Origin: Pontibacillus salipaludis
GTDB lineage: Bacteria; Bacillota; Bacilli; Bacillales; BH030062
Direction of reading: 5' to 3'
Assembly (NCBI RefSeq): GCF_014642405.1
Contig: NZ_BMIN01000004.1
Coordinates: forward strand, 231,206 to 295,205
DNA length: 64,000 nt
The translations under genes were made by a program, and so were the position numbers. Positions 44,306 through 53,248 of the stretch are shown here, piece after piece. The notes below the pieces were generated by a model. That model made no database searches and had not been told where the DNA came from. It saw nothing but the letters and a program-made list of their open reading frames with translations. How positions within the stretch are numbered: position 1 is the first letter of the stretch; each line of letters starts with the position of its first letter.

Positions 44306-44509
44306 AAAAAAGCCCTCCATTTCTTGTAATAGTGTACAGAGAAACGCAGGGCTCGGCGGACGCAGACTCTAACTGGATTAGGGACGTAAATGCCGCCTAA
44401 ATCGGCTTTCCAAAATTCGAAGGTTTCCGTCTCTCCGCTAACCTCACGGAGACGATTACGCCTGAAATTTCGGAATAGAATCGCATGATACCGCCGTTTA
44501 TAACGTATA

Positions 44510-44562
44510 AGCGCGCTCGAGAGGATTCGAACCCCCGACAGACGTAGGACCGGAACCTACCG
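44510..44562. repeat. Right attachment site within tRNA-Arg
   Basis: 53 bp identical to 28454-28506. This copy completes the tRNA gene, so integration restored a functional tRNA. Confidence 0.93.
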
Positions 44563-44587
44563 CTCTATCCTGCTGAGCTACGAGCGC
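44512..44587 (-). tRNA. tRNA-Arg (anticodon CCG)
   Basis: 76 nt cloverleaf on the minus strand: acceptor GCGCTCG/CGAGCGC, D stem GCTC/GAGC, anticodon stem GTAGG/CCTAC with loop TTCCGGT (CCG), T loop TTCGAAT, discriminator G; CCA is not encoded. The 3' part is supplied by the integrated element. In Bacillus a tRNA-Arg also lies beside clpP, so the location agrees. Confidence 0.95.
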
Positions 44588-44706
44588 ATGCTAGTTATAA
44601 TAAGGACAACTTCCATTATACGGTTCAAATTATTAAAATTCAAGACCCATTTCATTGAGTATGAGCCCTCGTGCTTTTGGAAATGCTAGCTTCGAGGTGA
44701 TGCTCT

Positions 44707-45117
44707 ATGTCTATAGCTGTTGGCGTTTGGGTATGCTTAATCTTTTCATTCATTATTATTGGTGGGCTTGGGTTATTTCGTTATCCGATTCCAAGCTTAC
44801 AACAAGATTCCCATGAACCCCCGTCCCATTCACCCGGGCTTCGTAAGACCTATTATTCTCTTAGGTGTTACGGGTTCCTTCCTTATACACATGTGAAAGT
44901 CGGGAGAGTTAAGATTGACCTTGCTTTGTTAGATGTAAAAGTAGCTATCCTTTTTTACAAACCAGAAGATCTGTTACACCCTGTGAAGAAGCGACATTTA
45001 AAGAAAAGGTCCAAATTTTTAATTCGAAATGGATGGAACGTGTGGGAGGTAAGAGAGAAGGATTTGTCGAAGAATATTCATCAGGCGATCTGGCAAATTA
45101 GAGCACTTAGAAAATAA
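44707..45117 (+). CDS. Hypothetical protein with one membrane helix and a nuclease-like tail
   Basis: 136 residues, ATG after GAGGTGATG. Residues about 4-25 form a membrane segment. The C-terminal part VGRVKIDLALLDVKVAILFYK followed by FLIRNGWNVWEVREKDL resembles the D-x(n)-hydrophobic plus RxxxLxxxGWxV pattern of Vsr/DUF559-type PD-(D/E)XK nucleases, but the usual ExK is not evident. It could be a degenerate or structural relative. Single gene between tRNA-Arg and clpP. Confidence 0.55.
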   Translation: MSIAVGVWVCLIFSFIIIGGLGLFRYPIPSLQQDSHEPPSHSPGLRKTYYSLRCYGFLPYTHVKVGRVKIDLALLDVKVAILFYKPEDLLHPVKKRHLKKRSKFLIRNGWNVWEVREKDLSKNIHQAIWQIRALRK

Positions 45118-45243
45118 CATTTTCAAAACGTTTAGCTTTCATGAAATGGGGAAAAATTGATTGTATGTGTAGCCGGATCATCATATACATATAATGAAAG
45201 AAAGGTCTTCTACATAGTTAGTAAGAAAACATCAATCCTTTCG

Positions 45244-45273
45244 TTTGACCTTTTTTGACCTTGCGTGTATGAT
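45244..45273 (+). promoter_or_regulatory. clpP promoter with CtsR operator
   Basis: TTGACC (45245-45250), 17-bp spacer, TATGAT (45268-45273). On the opposite strand 45244-45260 reads GGTCAAA-AAA-GGTCAAA, the CtsR heptad repeat with exact 3-bp spacing, overlapping the -35. This indicates heat-shock control by CtsR. Confidence 0.88.
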
Positions 45274-45329
45274 AAAATTAATTCGGTACTTACTTAGTGT
45301 TAGAACACGATTTAAAGGAGGAGAATTTC

Positions 45330-45917
45330 ATGAATTTAATCCCTACAGTTATTGAACAGACAAACCGCGGTGAACGTGCGTATGACATCTATTCACGCCT
45401 TCTGAAAGACCGCATTATTATGCTTGGGAGCGCTATTGATGATAACGTAGCAAACTCAATCGTAGCACAAATGCTATTCCTTCAGGCAGAAGATCCAGAG
45501 AAGGATATCTCTCTATACATCAACTCTCCAGGTGGTTCCATTACAGCTGGTATGGCGATTTATGACACGATGCAGTTCATTAAGCCAAATGTAGCAACAA
45601 TCTGTACAGGTATGGCAGCATCTATGGGTGCTTTCCTTCTAGCTGCTGGTGAGCCAGGCAAACGTTCTGCTCTTCCAAACAGTGAAGTTATGATCCACCA
45701 ACCACTTGGCGGAACTCAAGGTCAAGCATCTGACATTGAAATCCACGCAAAACGCATTATCAAAATGCGTGAGAAACTAAACCAAATCCTTTCTGAGCGC
45801 ACAGGTCAAGACCTGTCTGTAATTGAACGCGACACGGACCGTGACAACTTCATGACAGCTCAAGAGGCAAAAGAATACGGCCTAATCGACAACGTTTTCG
45901 AACGTAGTCAAGGTTAA
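45330..45917 (+). CDS. clpP: ATP-dependent Clp protease proteolytic subunit
   Basis: 195 residues from the ATG after AAAGGAGGAG; an in-frame start 11 codons upstream is rejected. The catalytic triad is visible: Ser97 in TGMAASMGA, His122 in VMIHQPLGG, Asp171 in RDTDRDN. ClpP forms a double heptameric chamber and degrades proteins delivered by ClpC, ClpX or ClpE. It is a single gene with a CtsR-controlled promoter and a strong terminator. Confidence 0.97.
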   Translation: MNLIPTVIEQTNRGERAYDIYSRLLKDRIIMLGSAIDDNVANSIVAQMLFLQAEDPEKDISLYINSPGGSITAGMAIYDTMQFIKPNVATICTGMAASMGAFLLAAGEPGKRSALPNSEVMIHQPLGGTQGQASDIEIHAKRIIKMREKLNQILSERTGQDLSVIERDTDRDNFMTAQEAKEYGLIDNVFERSQG

Positions 45918-45929
45918 TCCAACCATTAT

Positions 45930-45967
45930 GAAAAACCGCTCTGATAAGAATCAGAGCGGTTTTTTTA
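45930..45967 (+). terminator. clpP terminator
   Basis: AAACCGCTCTGAT/ATCAGAGCGGTTT hairpin plus T run. Confidence 0.88.
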
Positions 45968-46351
45968 TGCAAAAACTTTAACTTTCGCAGAATCCCACAG
46001 CCAAATGAACAGCGCCGTACTTACGACATAAATGTACCACAGAGGAGTAACAAATGGAGCTTGATACTCATTCAATACAGGGTTTACCAGGAGGTGGATG
46101 AGAAATGAGCCTCCCAAAAAAGCAACAAAGTATTTCAAGCTATAATCCCGATCGCCAATCTTCCTTTGCAAATAAATAAGAATAGGAAGTGCAAATATAA
46201 AATAGAGGGCAAAGAAAACAGCAAAGACTAGGAATATGGCAAAGACCAACCCTTTTGAAACATCAGCCTTAAAACTGAGCTCTACGATCATATAAAAGAA
46301 TGTCATCGACACCGCCGCAAGCGTAATAATAACCAGGTTCCGCTTATTCAT
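45965..46351 (-). CDS. Small integral membrane protein, four helices
   Basis: 128 residues with four predicted membrane segments (about 6-24, 34-58, 73-90, 102-120) and little else. Positive residues after the first helix and at the C-terminus suggest both ends are cytoplasmic. No family recognised. It converges with clpP and shares its terminator region. Confidence 0.65.
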   Translation of the reverse strand: MNKRNLVIITLAAVSMTFFYMIVELSFKADVSKGLVFAIFLVFAVFFALYFIFALPILIYLQRKIGDRDYSLKYFVAFLGGSFLIHLLVNPVLNEYQAPFVTPLWYIYVVSTALFIWLWDSAKVKVFA

Positions 46352-46481
46352 TCAATCACCTCTTTGACTTCACTCACTCAATTTCCCTCTCACCACCAGA
46401 TAAAAACTCTCCTTTTCTTTCCTAATTCAAGCAAGAGGCATTTAGGTAAGGAGGTGTCCGTTACCGCATGAAGGCTAGGGC

Positions 46482-46735
46482 AGGCTTGGGGACAACTCGC
46501 TTTCCTGCGGGGAGCTGGGAAGCCTCCTCGTTCGCTAGCGCTCTCTGTGGGGTCTCCCCTAGATTTAAAGTGCAGGAGTGGTGCCTAGGACCGTACGGAT
46601 AAGTCAGCTTTTTGGAAAAGGCGATTAGCCTTTGTAAAAAAGATGGCTTATCTCGCTAGGTCCTCCACTCCGGAACTGGACAGGCTCCTTTCCCCGCGGG
46701 AGTCTCGCAGTCCCCCAGTAAGCCCAAGCTTTAAG
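46482..46735. repeat. Intergenic palindrome family A, copy 8, split by a family B element
   Basis: Left half 46482-46562 and right half 46684-46735 together make a normal family A unit (GGCTTGGGGAC ... GTCTCGCAGTCCCCCAGTAAGCC). The join CCCCTAG/GCTCC is interrupted by 46563-46683. Confidence 0.8.
46563..46683. repeat. Family B element inserted into family A copy 8
   Basis: GTGCCTAGGACCGTACGGATAAG at one side and CTTATCTCGCTAGGTCC at the other form a long stem, with an inner GGAAAAGGCGATTAGCC loop. The same design occurs three times at 52891-53245. Confidence 0.75.
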
Positions 46736-46809
46736 TAGTTGAACGGACCACTTCTAAATTTTCTCCATCCTCTCCTTATTTGGCAAGTTTCCGTTTCTCC
46801 GTATTTGGC

Positions 46810-47002
46810 AAAGGTGGGCCGGGAAACTGCGAGACTCCTGCGGGAGAAAGAGGTAGACGAGACCCCGCACCGAACGCAGTGAGGGAGGAGGCTCTAAAAA
46901 GAAAGAGGAAGTTCGACTAAAACCGTCACGTCCTATGACAACGTCGAACGACCCCACCTCGTGTGGGGCCGCCCGCGGAAAGCGAGTAGTTTCGGCCCAC
47001 CT
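46810..47002. repeat. Intergenic palindrome family A, copy 9, interrupted by a family C element
   Basis: Arms AAGGTGGGCCGGGAAAC/GTTTCGGCCCACCTT around the family core. After GAGGAGGCTC the core is broken by 46895-46968 and resumes at GCCCGCGGAAAGCGAGT. Flanks TTTCCGTT/AACGGAAA are complementary. Confidence 0.75.
46895..46968. repeat. Family C element, copy 1
   Basis: AGAGGAAGTTCGACTAAAAC, then GTCACGTCCTATGAC and AACGTCGAACGACC. Closely similar to 53276-53340. Contains inverted blocks GTTCGAC/GTCGAAC and GTCA/TGAC. Confidence 0.7.
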
Positions 47003-47082
47003 TACTCAACACTAACGTTAACGGAAACATTCTCTCAACTCCGACTCTTGAACAAACCTATTATGAGAGATAACCACATAAA

Positions 47083-47113
47083 AAGAAGGCTAGCATCATA
47101 GCTAGCCTTCTCC
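47083..47113 (-). terminator. Terminator of the ABC exporter operon
   Basis: AGAAGGCTAGC/GCTAGCCTTCT hairpin with TTTTT on the minus strand. Confidence 0.85.
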
Positions 47114-47116
47114 TCA

Positions 47117-47893
47117 TTAATAATGACCCAACAACCCTTTATTCATCGCCAAGCGTTCACAACTTCGATAAACGATGACGCCAACAATGGCGTAAAAAAT
47201 CCCATTCCCAACTAACCAGGAGTAATCTACCCACGTAAAGTCTCCAAGGGTATAACCATGAATCATAACGTGACGCATCATATCGACTCCTTTTACAAAA
47301 GGAGCAAAAACGAGGTAAGGGGCGACGGAGAGCGGGACAAATGCAAATGCCATGAGAATAAATTGCAAGATTTGCAAGAACGCATCGACTTGTTTAAAGA
47401 TGACTGATATACCAGCAATAATAAAACTAACGCCAATCATACTAATAATGGTCAGTAAGAGAATAGGAATAATAGCTCCTACGTTTAAGTGCAACCACTC
47501 TCCTGTTGTTAGCATTGAAGAAAAAATGAGTACGATCATAATACTGAGATGAATGGCTACCATTCCAAACACACGAGCCAAAAGAATCCGCCATGCTGAA
47601 ACAGGAGACATATACAACTGTTCCAACGTTCCTCGCATCGCTTCCATTGTAATGGCTCCCCCAGTCGATTGGAGTGTCATCATTGCAAAGTACCAAAATA
47701 CATAGTTTACGATAATGTACTGAGTATTTGAAGAAGCTTCAGCCGGATCGCCAACTACTTGAATTCCAAAGAATAGAGCTAGAAAGATGATATAAAATGT
47801 GGCCAATAAGCTTAACGTATTGGGTAAGTAACGCTTCATTTCTATAAATTCTTTCTTTGTGTTCACTCGTAAGACTTGTAGAAAGGCACTCAT
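47117..47893 (-). CDS. ABC-2 type transporter permease
   Basis: 258 residues with six membrane helices, the ABC-2 permease layout (about 28-50, 70-90, then four more). GAITMEAMRGTLEQLYMSP is the cytoplasmic loop typical of DrrB/NodJ-like exporters. With the ATPase encoded just upstream (4-bp overlap) it forms an exporter for an unknown drug, lipid or peptide. Confidence 0.85.
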   Translation of the reverse strand: MSAFLQVLRVNTKKEFIEMKRYLPNTLSLLATFYIIFLALFFGIQVVGDPAEASSNTQYIIVNYVFWYFAMMTLQSTGGAITMEAMRGTLEQLYMSPVSAWRILLARVFGMVAIHLSIMIVLIFSSMLTTGEWLHLNVGAIIPILLLTIISMIGVSFIIAGISVIFKQVDAFLQILQFILMAFAFVPLSVAPYLVFAPFVKGVDMMRHVMIHGYTLGDFTWVDYSWLVGNGIFYAIVGVIVYRSCERLAMNKGLLGHY

Positions 47894-48843
47894 GATACAG
47901 CCTCCTCTTTTACTAGTCTTCTAAATACTTGCTCAAAATTTACTTGAGTGCGATTAATTGTTTCAATACCCGTTTGGTTAAGGCTGAGTATATTCATTAT
48001 TTGATAAATCGCTTCTTCATGTTCTAGACTAACTTCTAAGGTGAGGTCATGGAGATTAAAAATTGGGAACTGATGGTGGAGTTTGGTGAGTTGTTCTTCG
48101 GTGAGCGTTTCTTTTAATTGAATTTCATAGGCGCTTGTTTCAAATAACTTTAGGAGATGCTGTACATTTTCATCGGCAATAACCTTTCCGCTATTGATAA
48201 TGACCGTTCGTTTACAAAGGTCTTGCACAACGGCCATATCATGTGTACTAATGATAATTGTTTTTCCTTCTTGCTCTGCAATGTGCTTTAACAATGAACG
48301 AACTTCATAACTGGTTTCTACATCTAAGCCAAGGGTTGGCTCATCAAGTAGAATCACGTCTGTATTCGCCATTAAGGCAACAGCTATAGCCAGCTTTTGC
48401 TGCATACCACGTGAAAGATTATTCACAATCTCACTGCGTTTATCTTCTAAGCGAAAAAGTTCCAGGAGTTGGTCAATTCGCTCTTTGGATTCTTTTTTCC
48501 TCATGCCACGATTACCCGAAAAATACTCAAGATTCTCTTCTACAGATAAACGCCAATACACATTTCGATTCCCCTCTAATACTGCACTAATGTGACGTAA
48601 AGCCTTGTTACGCTCTTTCACGCTGTCATACCCGTTAATTTTAATCGATCCTTGATCAGGAACGAGTAGTCCACATATACTTTTAATCGTAGTGGTTTTA
48701 CCTGCTCCGTTTGGTCCAAGCAGCCCTACAATTTCCCCCTTACGAACGGAGAAAGAAATATCATCCACAGCTATAAACTCTTCTTTGGATTTCCGTTTTT
48801 TATATCCTTTTCGAATACCTTCTACTTCAATGATTGTTTCCAT
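47890..48843 (-). CDS. ABC transporter ATP-binding protein
   Basis: 317 residues. Walker A GPNGAGKTT, signature NNLSRGMQQKLAIA, Walker B VILLDEPTLGLD and a switch histidine in ISTHDM. The C-terminal 85 residues are the regulatory extension common in DrrA-type exporter ATPases. The SRGMQQK signature deviates from LSGGQ as usual for this subfamily. First gene of the two-gene operon. Confidence 0.9.
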   Translation of the reverse strand: METIIEVEGIRKGYKKRKSKEEFIAVDDISFSVRKGEIVGLLGPNGAGKTTTIKSICGLLVPDQGSIKINGYDSVKERNKALRHISAVLEGNRNVYWRLSVEENLEYFSGNRGMRKKESKERIDQLLELFRLEDKRSEIVNNLSRGMQQKLAIAVALMANTDVILLDEPTLGLDVETSYEVRSLLKHIAEQEGKTIIISTHDMAVVQDLCKRTVIINSGKVIADENVQHLLKLFETSAYEIQLKETLTEEQLTKLHHQFPIFNLHDLTLEVSLEHEEAIYQIMNILSLNQTGIETINRTQVNFEQVFRRLVKEEAVS

Positions 48844-49000
48844 ATAATCCTCCCTTTTCCCTTATCTATAACCTATTATATAAACTACATCCATTTCCTT
48901 CCTCCTACCTGAGAAGATATTTTACTCAGCCTCAAGTCGGAACTATACTCTTATACTAAACCTCGCCGAGATCATGACCTCCCAGAAACCACAGCTACAT

Positions 49001-49045
49001 AAAAAAGCTCAAGAATCGATTCCATATCGATTCTTGAGCTTTGTT
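49001..49045 (-). terminator. Terminator after crh
   Basis: Stem AAAGCTCAAGAATCGAT/ATCGATTCTTGAGCTTT, T-rich tail. The rest of the gap 48844-49084 shows no gene. Confidence 0.85.
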
Positions 49046-49084
49046 GTTCATTTCTTCACAATTAAGATAACAAATAAGTATACC

Positions 49085-49339
49085 TTACTGACTAGTCACA
49101 AATTCAACTAGTTTATCAATAGCGCTGTCTTGATCTGTTCCTTCTGCCTGAAGTGTAATCGTTTCTCCTGGCCCAACAGCAACACTCATGAGTCCCATGA
49201 TGCTTTTAGCATTTACCCGTTTTCCTTCTTTCTCTAAAAAGATATCGGATGAAAAACGATTGGCTTCTTGAACGAATAAGGCAGCTGGCCTTGCTTGTAA
49301 TCCGGTACTTAATTCTACTTTCACAGACCGCTCGATCAA
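49085..49339 (-). CDS. crh: HPr-like catabolite co-repressor Crh
   Basis: 84 residues, HPr fold. The PTS histidine of HPr is replaced by glutamine in TGLQARPAA (Gln15), while the regulatory Ser46 in NAKSIMGLMS is kept; this pair of features defines Crh. HPr kinase phosphorylates Ser46 and Crh-P then assists CcpA. TTG start 7 nt after AGAGGGG. It lies after whiA, as in Bacillus subtilis. Confidence 0.93.
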   Translation of the reverse strand: MIERSVKVELSTGLQARPAALFVQEANRFSSDIFLEKEGKRVNAKSIMGLMSVAVGPGETITLQAEGTDQDSAIDKLVEFVTSQ

Positions 49340-49412
49340 TCCAATTCCCCTCTCTGTATCATCTATTTAAATAAGGTTTTCATCATTTTCGAAAGCGCTA
49401 TCACACATTTGT

Positions 49413-49440
49413 AAAAAAAACGCTTCCGATAAGAAGCGTC
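49413..49440 (-). terminator. Terminator between whiA and crh
   Basis: ACGCTTC/GAAGCGT hairpin followed by eight T on the minus strand; it may only partly block read-through to crh. Confidence 0.75.
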
Positions 49441-49493
49441 GAAATTTTAAGATTATTATATCATGAACCTCATAAAAAAGGAATGGATATCTA

Positions 49494-50438
49494 TTATTTA
49501 ACCGCAAGTTCGCCTTTACGAAGCTTATCAGCAAATTCATCAATTTTACGAAGGCGATGATTCACGCCAGATTTACTAATGGTAGGAGACATAAGCTCCC
49601 CAAGCTCTTTCAAGGTAACATCTTGATGCTCTACACGAAGGACGGCTAGTTCTTGTAATTTATCCGGCAAGGCTTCTAATCCCACTGTACTTTGAATAAG
49701 TTTAATATTCTCTACCTGACGGAAGGCAGCTCCAATTGTTTTATTCAGATTAGCCGTTTCACAATTTACAAGTCGATTCACAGAATTTCGCATATCACGC
49801 ATTATGCGGACATCTTCAAATTTCAATAAGGCTTGGTGACCTCCAATGATATTGAGGAATTCAGTAATCTTCTCGGCTTCTTTCAAATAGCAGATATACC
49901 CTTTTCTCCGCTCAATTGCTCTTGCGTGTAGATCAAACTGATTCATAAGTTCACACAGAGATTCATTGTGATCTTCATAAAAGGTGAAGATCTCCATGTG
50001 GTAAGAAGATGTTTCTGGATTATTTACAGATCCACCTGCTAAGAAGGCACCTCTTAAATAGGCACGCATACAGCATGATTTTTGCTGATACTTTTTGGAA
50101 ATCGTCCGAATTAGAGTAAAAGGCTCTTCTAGTATCTCTAAATCCTGCAATAAATCACGAACCTTTTCTTTCATTCGAACAATATAAACGTTATTCTTCT
50201 TTAAACGCATTTTTTTACGAACCAATAGCTCTACTGGTAGTTGGTATAGATTTTTGACTAACGTATAAATTCGACGGGCAATCGCTGCATTTTCCGTTTG
50301 AACATCTAGAATATAGTTCCGATTGGAAAACGAGATGGAGCCATTCATACGGATTAATGCTGCTAATTCTGCTTCCATGCAACACGGTTCCACTTCAATG
50401 CCGGTCAATTCTTTTTTGGTTTCAGAAGCAAATGACAA
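49494..50438 (-). CDS. whiA: WhiA, DNA-binding protein with LAGLIDADG-like domain
   Basis: 314 residues from the TTG 8 nt after AGGAGG, which gives [15 protein letters not shown] as in Bacillus; a GTG three codons earlier touches the binding site. The N-terminal half is the inactive LAGLIDADG homing-endonuclease fold ([16 protein letters not shown]). The C-terminal HTH is [20 protein letters not shown]. In Bacillus it influences cell division and chromosome segregation. Part of the rapZ-glmR-whiA cluster. Confidence 0.93.
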   Translation of the reverse strand: MSFASETKKELTGIEVEPCCMEAELAALIRMNGSISFSNRNYILDVQTENAAIARRIYTLVKNLYQLPVELLVRKKMRLKKNNVYIVRMKEKVRDLLQDLEILEEPFTLIRTISKKYQQKSCCMRAYLRGAFLAGGSVNNPETSSYHMEIFTFYEDHNESLCELMNQFDLHARAIERRKGYICYLKEAEKITEFLNIIGGHQALLKFEDVRIMRDMRNSVNRLVNCETANLNKTIGAAFRQVENIKLIQSTVGLEALPDKLQELAVLRVEHQDVTLKELGELMSPTISKSGVNHRLRKIDEFADKLRKGELAVK

Positions 50439-50481
50439 CCCTCTCACCTCCTCTTCACCTAGTGGTTATTCAAGCACATGC

Positions 50482-51438
50482 TTAATCAAGCATAGAATAT
50501 AACAACTTGGCGACTTTTGTTGTATCGTGACGTAGTGACGTTTGATTTTGATCAATAATATCACCTTCTATAACGTTAACGCCCATTTCGCGTAACCGAT
50601 CTTGGTCATTAATAACAGGTGATGCATGCTCAACGGCGTACATTTTTCGAACCTCATCATCAATAATCTGATTATGGACGACAATCGAATGAAGGCATCC
50701 TTCTCCAATATGATCTTGAATGGCTTGGACGTGATCAGATGCAGTGTAGTCTGTGGTTTCTCCATGTTGAGTCATCACGTTACACACATAGACAACTTCT
50801 CCTTGCGTCTCACGTAAAGCATCTCCGATTTGAGAAACAATCATATTGGGTAGGGTACTTGTATATAAACTGCCCGGCGCAATGACAACCAGGTCTGCTT
50901 CCTTAACAGCTTTCACAGCTTCAGGAAGAGGTTGAACTGGCTCAGGGCTTAGAAAGACTCGTTTGATCTTCTTTCCTGATGTAGGAATCTTGGATTCGCC
51001 TGAAACAACAGACCCATCCATCATTTCAGCATGAAGGAACATATTTTGGTTTGCAATAGGAAAAATATTTCCTTTTACATTTAAGACACGGGAAATTTCT
51101 TTAATGCCGTGAAAGAAATCGCCAGTGATGGAATTCATAGCAGCTAAAAGTAAATTTCCCATGGAATGTCCAGATAACCCGTTGCCATTTTGAAACCGAT
51201 GCTGGAAAAGATCCAACAGCATCGGCTCTGCATCAGATAATGCAGCAATAACATTTCGGATGTCACCTGGAGCCGGCATAGACAATTCCTCACGCAAACG
51301 TCCAGAGCTTCCCCCATCATCAGCAACAGTAACGATAGCTGACAAATCTATCGGGAAAGACTTTAAGCCTCGTAATAAAACCGGCATCCCTGTCCCTCCT
51401 CCAAGTACAACTACTCGAGGTAACGGTTTTTTAGGCAT
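50482..51438 (-). CDS. glmR: GlmR/YvcK, UDP-GlcNAc-binding regulator
   Basis: 318 residues. VVLGGGTGMPVLLRGLK at the N-terminus, TVADDGGSSGRLREEL, GDIRNVIAALSD and VIAPGSLYTS match the CofD-like GlmR/YvcK family. It binds UDP-GlcNAc and stimulates GlmS, and it is needed for growth on gluconeogenic carbon. It starts 3 bp after rapZ, so the two are coupled. Confidence 0.94.
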   Translation of the reverse strand: MPKKPLPRVVVLGGGTGMPVLLRGLKSFPIDLSAIVTVADDGGSSGRLREELSMPAPGDIRNVIAALSDAEPMLLDLFQHRFQNGNGLSGHSMGNLLLAAMNSITGDFFHGIKEISRVLNVKGNIFPIANQNMFLHAEMMDGSVVSGESKIPTSGKKIKRVFLSPEPVQPLPEAVKAVKEADLVVIAPGSLYTSTLPNMIVSQIGDALRETQGEVVYVCNVMTQHGETTDYTASDHVQAIQDHIGEGCLHSIVVHNQIIDDEVRKMYAVEHASPVINDQDRLREMGVNVIEGDIIDQNQTSLRHDTTKVAKLLYSMLD

Positions 51439-51441
51439 CGT

Positions 51442-52326
51442 CTATTTTCCCTTTCTTTTATCGACATCTCGATGGGTGACATGAGCAACATAATCGCGCG
51501 AGAAGTGGTTTGCAATGTGTTCTGCGATGGCTACTGAGCGGTGTTGTCCCCCAGTACAACCAATTGCAATCACAAGCTGACTCTTTCCTTCCCTTTTATA
51601 TTGCGGCAACATGTACCCTAACAAGTCGAACAACTTCTCTAAAAATTGGTTCGTTTCTGTCCACTTAAATACGTATTTTGATACTTCATCATCTAACCCT
51701 GTTAACGGGCGCATCTGTTCCACATAATGTGGGTTCGGTAAGAAGCGAACATCGAATACAAGGTCCGCATCAATGGGCAATCCATATTTAAATCCAAAAG
51801 AAACAACTTGCACGGAGAACACTTGTTGTGTTTTCTCAGCGTAAGATTCCAAAATGCGCTCTCGAAGTTCACGTGGCTTCAATGTAGTAGTATCAATAAT
51901 TTGTTGAGCACGACCACGAAGTTCATCAAGCATAAGACGCTCTTGCTGAATGCCTTCCATTGGTAGCCCATCTGGAGCTAAAGGATGGGAGCGGCGTGTT
52001 TCCTTATAACGTGAAACCAGTGATTGGTTTTCCGCATCAAGGAAAAGAATGTGTTCATTTAAGCCGTCTTCTTTTGACAATCGATCTAACGCTGCAAAAA
52101 GCGTATCGAAGAATTCTCTACCTCGCAAATCCATAACAAGGGCGACTTTTTGTATATTATTCTTAGGGTCCTTCATTAATTCTAAGAACTTTGGAAGTAG
52201 TGCAGGTGGTAAATTATCCACACAGAAGAAGCCCAAATCTTCAAAGCTTTGAACTGCGACTGTTTTTCCGGCACCAGACATTCCTGTGATAATTACGAGT
52301 TGGGTTTCTTGTGTTTGATCTACCAT
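51442..52326 (-). CDS. rapZ: RapZ/YvcJ nucleotide-binding protein
   Basis: 294 residues. P-loop [10 protein letters not shown] near residue 14, [10 protein letters not shown], and a C-terminal domain with [18 protein letters not shown], and [11 protein letters not shown]. In enterobacteria RapZ is an RNA adaptor; in Bacillus YvcJ has NTPase activity and affects competence. First of the coupled rapZ-glmR pair and downstream of the nudix gene. Confidence 0.94.
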   Translation of the reverse strand: MVDQTQETQLVIITGMSGAGKTVAVQSFEDLGFFCVDNLPPALLPKFLELMKDPKNNIQKVALVMDLRGREFFDTLFAALDRLSKEDGLNEHILFLDAENQSLVSRYKETRRSHPLAPDGLPMEGIQQERLMLDELRGRAQQIIDTTTLKPRELRERILESYAEKTQQVFSVQVVSFGFKYGLPIDADLVFDVRFLPNPHYVEQMRPLTGLDDEVSKYVFKWTETNQFLEKLFDLLGYMLPQYKREGKSQLVIAIGCTGGQHRSVAIAEHIANHFSRDYVAHVTHRDVDKRKGK

Positions 52327-52344
52327 GTTTCCATCTCTCCCTTT

Positions 52345-52809
52345 TTATGGATTCATTGGATCAAGCGTAACGTCTATTAACTTAAAATCAAGTGTATACG
52401 TAAAGGTGCCATATAAGATTGAATTATGATTCAGTATATGTCGAAGGTAATGTTGATCGCCTTCTGCCATAGGCTTTTGAAGAACTTCTGCAACAGGAAC
52501 CCATTCCAGTTCTCCTTCAGGACTTTCCGACTTTAACGTTCCTGAATAATCTTCACTGTAGAAAGTGAACATCATCCATTCATGAGCTACCTCTTCTCCG
52601 TCTTTCATAATGAAGGTAAATACACTACGAAGTTGCGGATCCTTTAGCGTTAACCCTGTTTCTTCTTTGTATTCTCGTGCTGCCGTTTCTTTAATATGCT
52701 CTCCCTGCTCCATTTTCCCACCAGGAACCACATACCAACCCCGGCGTGGCTTCTGAAGCATTAACACTTCATCGTTTTTACGTAAAACTGTATTTGTAAC
52801 TCGCTGCAC
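52345..52809 (-). CDS. Nudix hydrolase (YvcI-like)
   Basis: 154 residues from the GTG after GAGGTG, giving MQRVTNTVLRKNDEVLMLQK like Bacillus YvcI; an earlier GTG is part of the binding site. The Nudix box is complete: GKMEQGEHIKETAAREYKEE-TGL. Such enzymes are often annotated as 8-oxo-dGTP diphosphatases, but the substrate is not proven. It lies 18 bp before rapZ. Confidence 0.88.
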   Translation of the reverse strand: MQRVTNTVLRKNDEVLMLQKPRRGWYVVPGGKMEQGEHIKETAAREYKEETGLTLKDPQLRSVFTFIMKDGEEVAHEWMMFTFYSEDYSGTLKSESPEGELEWVPVAEVLQKPMAEGDQHYLRHILNHNSILYGTFTYTLDFKLIDVTLDPMNP

Positions 52810-52890
52810 ACTACTCACCTCATTTAAAAAATGCGAGAGGCATTCTCCTTATTATTATACTATGGTTTTTATTGTTAGAAAAGCGTATTA

Positions 52891-53245
52891 GAAAAGCGCA
52901 GGCGGGGTGCCCAGGGCCGTACGGATAAGCAAGCTACTGTAAGTCTGCAGAGCAGACTGGAGGTAGATTGCTTATCGCGCTAGGCCCTCCCCGCCGGAGC
53001 TAGACAATTAGAAAAGCGCATGGGGCTCGCCCAGGGGCGTACGGATAAGCAAAATGCCGGAAGTGGCGATTAGCCACTGCAGGTAGTTTGCTTATCTCGC
53101 TAGCCCCTAGCCCCCGGAGCTAGACATGAAAAGCGCAGGCGGGGTGCCCAGGGCCGTACGGATAAGACAGCTTTTCGGAAAAGGCGAATAGCCTTTGGAG
53201 AAAAGATGACTTATCTCGCTAGGCCCTCCCCGCCGGAGCTAGACA
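52891..53245. repeat. Three tandem family B elements
   Basis: Units at 52891-53006, 53011-53126 and 53129-53245, each beginning AAAAGCGCA and ending CCGGAGCTAGACA. Each folds into a long hairpin (GCCGTACGGATAAG ... CTTATCxCGCTAGG) with a different apical loop (TCTGCAG type, TGGCGATTAGCCA type, GGAAAAGGCGAATAGCC type). They fill most of the gap between trxB and the nudix gene. Confidence 0.8.
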
Positions 53246-53248
53246 TCA

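Larger units (their letters stand above)
28454..44562. mobile_element. Integrated 16-kb phage-like element (probable satellite) at tRNA-Arg(CCG)
   Basis: Bounded by 53-bp direct repeats derived from tRNA-Arg, with a tyrosine integrase next to the intact tRNA. Inside are an XRE repressor divergent from a leftward operon, a resolvase, replication-like and small phage-like genes, a tape measure gene, a terminase-small-subunit-like HTH protein, and likely anti-phage or toxin cargo at each end. No capsid, portal, large terminase, major tail or lysis gene was found. The size and layout (integrase at one end, divergent switch) resemble phage-inducible chromosomal islands. A decayed prophage or integrated phage-plasmid is the alternative. 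Confidence 0.85.

Noticed and set aside
46754..46957. 67-codon ORF in the clpP-ABC gap
   Set aside because: Consists of palindromic repeat sequence (families A and C).
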